Below, piece after piece: positions 7,280 through 10,000 of a DNA stretch of 10,000 nucleotides. The notes under the pieces are model-generated. The model was not told the DNA's origin. It was given only the letters and a program-made list of their open reading frames with translations, and did not search any database. Position 1 is the stretch's first letter, and each line of letters starts with the position of its first letter. A program made the translations under genes and the position numbers. The DNA is from Actinidia chinensis (taxonomy: Eukaryota > Streptophyta > Magnoliopsida > Ericales > Actinidiaceae), in NCBI GenBank assembly GCA_009663005.1, contig CM018915.1, positions 15,808,518-15,818,517 on the forward strand. The letters are read 5' to 3'.

Positions 7280-7506
7280 ATTATTTAATGTGTAAGGGTA
7301 AATTAATAATTTTACATATTAGTCCGACTTAGGCTTAGTCCGGGGACTAGTTATCCCATCCCAACCCCCGGGACAGTACAGTTCCACATATACCGGACTA
7401 TTAATCCGGTCGGACTAATAGTCCGGAGTCATTTTTTGCAAATAAATACTGGACTGGACTAGACTCGTTGTCCAGTCCGGCCTAATCCCACCAAACAAAC
7501 ATGGCC

Positions 7507-7754
7507 TATATCCCAATGGCGACCAACAACCCATTTTTCCTCATTGGCAAATTCACAAACACATTGTAGTTTCACAAACAGAGGTTTTAAAGCAATTCAA
7601 TCCAAAGTATACCCATGAACAAATCTATCCATAAATTACAAAACTATCCCATCAACAAAATCAAAATTAAAATCATAATCCATTTGAAGAGACCTGAAAT
7701 TCAGGCAGACCCAGACAATCACAATAAAAACACATAAACACACACCACTCGATC
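7507..7754. other. 3' flank of the rps17 relict
   Basis: AT-rich non-coding sequence lies between the transposon and the end of the S17 frame. Part of it (7586-7705) recurs in diverged form at 6199-6300. It includes TTCACAAACACATTGTAG and TTTCACAAACA, and a similar TTTCACAAACACATTCTG lies near 5880-5897, hinting that the shared flank is longer than the clearest block. Confidence 0.45.
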
Positions 7755-7875
7755 TCATATCTGCTGGGACTCGAGCGGAAGCCCAAGGTCCTCCGGTACA
7801 GGCTCTGCGGTCTTCTGCACATTTCTCGGGGGCATATGAACGGCGACGAAGGCCTTGGTCTTGCTAATGGGTCGA

Positions 7876-7912
<37 letters not shown>

Positions 7913-8199
7913 AGTTGTCGGGGTCGTGGGCCTGGAACTTCTTCTTCTTTCTGACCCGACGCTTGTACTTGGGGCGTGGGTTGAGGCGCATGACCTCGAC
8001 GGACACGGTCTTGTCGTTGGTGGAGCACACGATGCGGCCCTGCAATGACTTCATGGCTCAGATCAGAGGGAGGGCGGTGCAGCGTGGAGTGAGAGAGAAA
8101 GAGGTGGGTTTGCGGAGGAGAGGGGCGTGACAAGCCATTGAGGGTGACGGATTGGAGTTGGGATTGAGGGAATTGGAGGAGAGAGAGTGTTACTGGCAT
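7755..8199 (-). pseudogene. RPS17: Plastid 30S ribosomal protein S17 (nuclear gene) relict
   Basis: S17 binds 16S rRNA in the plastid small ribosomal subunit; in land plants it is nuclear-encoded with a transit peptide. On the minus strand an ATG at 8199 opens a serine- and leucine-rich leader (MPVTLSLLQFPQSQLQSV). After a frameshift near 8125 the leader continues LLRKPTSFSLTPRCTALPLI. A TGA (8058-8060), where an Arg codon CGA is expected, directly precedes AMKSLQGRIVCSTNDKTVSV (Met codon 8052-8054). The mature part follows with YKRRVRKKKKFQAHDPDN, then TAG (7911-7913) where the family has Gln. The frame resumes FKVGDYVQLEKSRPISKTKA and ends GLPLESQQI before a TGA at 7755-7757. All mature S17 blocks are present, so this is near full length with three disabling lesions. 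No intron is visible; whether it is a retrocopy cannot be told, because the family gene may itself lack introns. Confidence 0.92.
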
Positions 8200-8320
8200 T
8201 GCTTGAGAAGAGAGAGAGACGCGTTCAAAAAAAAGAGAAACCAAAAATTTTAAGTCAAATCAAAACCACGTCATTTTGATAATAAAATGCATCGTTTTGA
8301 ATGCCAAGAAAAAAATTCAG

Positions 8321-8350
8321 AGTTACTAAAACGACGTCGTTTTAATAACT
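8321..8350. repeat. Near-perfect 30-bp palindrome with GACGTC centre
   Basis: AAAACGACGTCGTTTT (8328-8343) is a perfect 16-bp palindrome. Its arms extend to AGTTACT on the left and AATAACT on the right with one mismatched pair. The centre contains the ACGT core recognised by plant bZIP factors. A weaker relative, AAAACCACGTCATTTT, lies at 8262-8277. It is about 120-150 bases upstream of the rps17 start on the minus strand, so it may have been part of that promoter. Confidence 0.6.
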
Positions 8351-8395
8351 CCAGGACACTTCAGGAAAATATACCCTGGATCTTAACCCCTTTAT

Positions 8396-8620
8396 AGGGC
8401 GTTTGGTGGAAGGATTTGATTTGGGTGGATTGAGAATGAGGGAGGAATTTGATGGGGATTTTGAAATAAGGGATGATTTATATACGGGCCCACCGTTTTT
8501 AAAAAGGGTGAATATTGTAGTTTGGTGTTTGGGGATGTATTTTTGGAGAAGGGGGATTTGGAAGTTGGATATGATCGGATAGGATGAAAAAGAATAAAAT
8601 TACCACCGCCCATTCTCATG
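8396..8620 (+). mobile_element. One-ended transposon-like fragment starting GGGCGTTTGGTGG
   Basis: GGGCGTTTGGTGGAAGGATT followed by G/T/A-rich sequence with repeated GGATTTG, GATTTGG and TGGGGAT motifs resembles the left end of common plant MITEs that begin GGGCGTTTGG. A matching right end (CCAAACGCCC) is not found downstream, so it is a truncated copy or a coincidence. Confidence 0.35.
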
Positions 8621-8939
8621 AATTAGTTTTAATATGGAATGTAATTTTATTTAATTAGATAAAATATCTAGTTAATTAATATTTAGATGATTAAAATAAA
8701 ATTTTTCACTTTAAATATTAAAAATATATAATCTAAAAATATATAGTTTTCGAGTTTTTATTTTGGTTAAATTATCAAAATTAATTATATATCTTCAGAG
8801 AGTTTCCTACACCCTAGGTCATATAAAGTGAGAACACAAGTGGGAGAGATTGCCCGAAAGCGTCTTCTGTCAGAATACCTTAAGCGAGAGTATCTTATAT
8901 ATTACAAATATGTTTCACATCATTTATTGTATTGCCCGC
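8621..8939. other. AT-rich intergenic sequence
   Basis: No coding signal, RNA gene or clear repeat boundary is seen. 8640-8790 is strongly AT-rich, followed by more mixed sequence. Confidence 0.5.
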
Positions 8940-8940
8940 A

Positions 8941-9072
8941 GGACCCATGTCACAAACTAAAAATACTATGAGGGCATGGTGTAATTATTGCATTAAAAAC
9001 CATTAAGGACCCATATCATAAACTAAAAAGAACTGGAGGGGCCATGGTGTATTATTGGCTTAAAACCATTAA
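8941..9072. repeat. Tandem duplication, two 66-bp units
   Basis: Unit one (8941-9006) begins GGACCCATGTCACAAACTAA and ends AAAAACCATTAA. Unit two (9007-9072) begins GGACCCATATCATAAACTAA and ends TAAAACCATTAA. Both share GGCATGGTGTA or GCCATGGTGTA in the middle. The copies differ at about ten positions, so the duplication is not new. Confidence 0.85.
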
Positions 9073-9486
9073 ACGAGACACGGGGCCTTTGGCTCCTCTC
9101 ACCTCGTTTCTCTCTCTCTCTTCTCTCCTCGCTTCTGATACTCCTACAGTCCCCACTTACATCGCCGCTGTGTCCGGCCAACCAACAAAAAACCCTGTCG
9201 ACCACCCCGGCACTCTTTTTCCTACCAATTTCACCCCCTCTCCGTCGATCTCTTTCTTTATGATTCTCCTCGCCCTCACACATTTTCCATGCACCCAACC
9301 CTTGCCCCATGTGACCTCCCGCCACGTTCGGCGATTTCGCACCGACGGCCGATTTGTAAAATTAGCGACATGGAGCACAATATCGTGGGCTAAACATCCA
9401 CGTAATCTCGTCCAGTAATTGCAAATCGTGAGTTTCCGATTTTGTTTTTGTTTAATTTTGCAGAATTGATTCGGTTTTGGGGCTAA
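9073..9486 (+). promoter_or_regulatory. Possible promoter and 5' leader with CT-rich patch
   Basis: A pyrimidine-rich run (9094-9137, with TTTCTCTCTCTCTCTTCTCT) is followed by CT-rich, GC-richer sequence. At 9428-9433 there is GTGAGT, then T-rich sequence. In plants this order (Y patch, leader, first-intron donor) often marks a transcription start and 5' leader. The longest open frame here, a 124-codon plus-strand frame ending at 9418, resembles no family. No TATA box is clear and no coding exon follows within the window, so this is a weak inference. Confidence 0.3.
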
Positions 9487-9569
9487 TTACACAGCACCTA
9501 ACAATCTGCACAAAATTTTGAGTTTATCATCCAGCCCAAAACGAAGGGGGCACAACAGTCTTTTCCGCA

Positions 9570-9589
9570 TCACGCGGTTCTCCGCGTGA
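9570..9589. repeat. Perfect 8-bp hairpin, CG-rich
   Basis: TCACGCGG (9570-9577), loop TTCT, CCGCGTGA (9582-9589). It stands out in otherwise AT-moderate sequence. It is not followed by a T-run in either direction and so does not look like a terminator. Confidence 0.6.
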
Positions 9590-9740
9590 CCCACGACGGG
9601 GGTATCCCCTAAAAAAAAAAAGTCCGTCACATATGCGGCTGTTTTGTGTGTTTGTAGATGGATTTGTAAGCCATTGAGAGAAATCAGGAGAGAAAATATT
9701 TTGCCAATCCGGGAGAAGAGGTAAAGGGAGTCCAAATCTG

Positions 9741-9767
9741 GGAGATGTCCAAATCCGGGACATCTCC
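9741..9767. repeat. Perfect 10-bp inverted repeat near a transposon-like end
   Basis: GGAGATGTCC (9741-9750) and GGACATCTCC (9758-9767) enclose a 7-base loop. Directly after comes GGATGCCAAACAGGCTG, which resembles the right end of a plant MITE that would begin CAGCCTGTTTGGCATCC. The only candidate left end is GGCTGTTTTGTGTGTTTG near 9636, which pairs poorly and lacks a target duplication. Confidence 0.5.
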
Positions 9768-9789
9768 GGATGCCAAACAGGCTGTTAGT

Positions 9790-10000
9790 GTACGGGATCC
9801 GATCTTCTGTACCTAGTCTAAAATTCTGGCACGTGGCCACTCTAACTGCCCAACACCTTCACGCGTTAACCTGCATTATCCTTTACTGTCAACAAACATC
9901 TATAATATATAGGGTGAAATATATTGACCACTCTTGAAGTTTCAGGTTAATACACAAAGTATTCCTGACGTTTGAAAAAATTATAATGACCCCCTCTTAG
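9790..10000. other. Window end: G-box and dispersed-repeat motif
   Basis: CACGTG at 9830-9835, within GGCACGTGGCC, is a G-box core. From 9931 the motifs CTCTTGAAGTTT (9931-9942) and TTCCTGACGTTT (9962-9973) are spaced much like the paired CCCTGAAGTTT motifs at 1363-1400. No coding sequence is seen. Confidence 0.4.

Larger units (their letters stand above)
6501..7506. mobile_element. Non-autonomous terminal-inverted-repeat transposon, about 1.0 kb
   Basis: The left end GGCCTCGTTTGTTTG matches the reverse complement of the right end, CAAACAAACATGGCC, at 13 of 15 positions. The 3 bases TAT lie directly outside both ends. Inside each end are several copies of CCGGACTA/TAGTCCGG and CCGGACTGG, including CTCCGGACTAATAG on the left and CTATTAATCCGG on the right. 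The 3-bp duplication and GGCC start suggest a PIF/Harbinger (Tourist-like) element, but TAT is not the usual TTA/TAA, so the class is tentative. The core is AT-rich non-coding sequence, so no transposase is encoded. Confidence 0.72.

Noticed and set aside
7836..8048. Plus-strand frame opposite the S17 relict
   Set aside because: It is the complement of the S17 coding sequence and matches no protein family.
7864..8244. 126-codon minus-strand frame as a real gene
   Set aside because: Its first half is the S17 transit peptide but after a frameshift it reads out of frame with the S17 mature part; the correct frame is recognisable beside it.
8941..9072. CRISPR-like repeat-spacer array
   Set aside because: There are just two adjoining 66-base copies without spacers, in a plant nuclear context.
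9044..9418. 124-codon plus-strand frame
   Set aside because: It is compositionally Ser/Thr/Pro-rich from CT-rich leader-like sequence, begins inside the tandem repeat, and shows no domain.
9428..9463. Complete mini-intron from GTGAGT to TTTTGCAG
   Set aside because: At 36 bases it is shorter than plant introns normally allow; at most the donor-like site is real.

Overview
The window looks like a nuclear, repeat-rich, gene-poor stretch of a eudicot-type plant genome. The evidence is a degenerate Ty1/copia retrotransposon, several non-autonomous DNA transposons, a relict of a plant cytochrome b561/DOMON gene, and a relict of the nuclear gene for plastid ribosomal protein S17. The species cannot be named from the sequence. 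I found no intact protein-coding gene; nearly every open frame is a chance frame inside a repeat.

Layout. 1-3847 is one plus-strand copia element. It has a 5'-truncated left LTR (1-599), a primer-binding site (604-615), a long non-coding leader with a cluster of TTGAC motifs, a broken gag with a CCHC knuckle, a short remnant of the region after gag, a poly-G tract, a polypurine tract and a complete right LTR (3284-3847). No reverse transcriptase, RNase H or integrase catalytic core is visible. At 3851-4631 lies intron-like sequence followed by the b561 membrane core of a b561/DOMON gene with two in-frame stops and a lost C-terminus. 4632-4949 is flank with an AT microsatellite. 4958-5810 is a non-autonomous hAT element with a perfect 8-bp target duplication. 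5931-6090 is a small inverted-repeat element. 6501-7506 is a second terminal-inverted-repeat element whose core holds long poly-A and poly-T tracts and a GA-rich tract. 7755-8199 (minus strand) is the rps17 relict; sequence like its 3' flank also occurs near 6199-6300. 8200-10000 holds a long palindrome, a one-ended transposon-like fragment, a 66-bp tandem duplication, a promoter/leader-like CT-rich stretch and two short hairpins.

How it fits together: two former genes, one for a membrane electron carrier and one for a plastid ribosomal protein, have decayed by point mutation among transposons. The copia element has many small indels between its LTRs and in gag, while the b561 relict has substitutions and no visible frameshift. 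Either the element is much older than it appears or this repeat was poorly polished in assembly. I found no convincing new molecular system; the most useful items are the transposon boundaries, the two pseudogenes and the gag-only retroelement.
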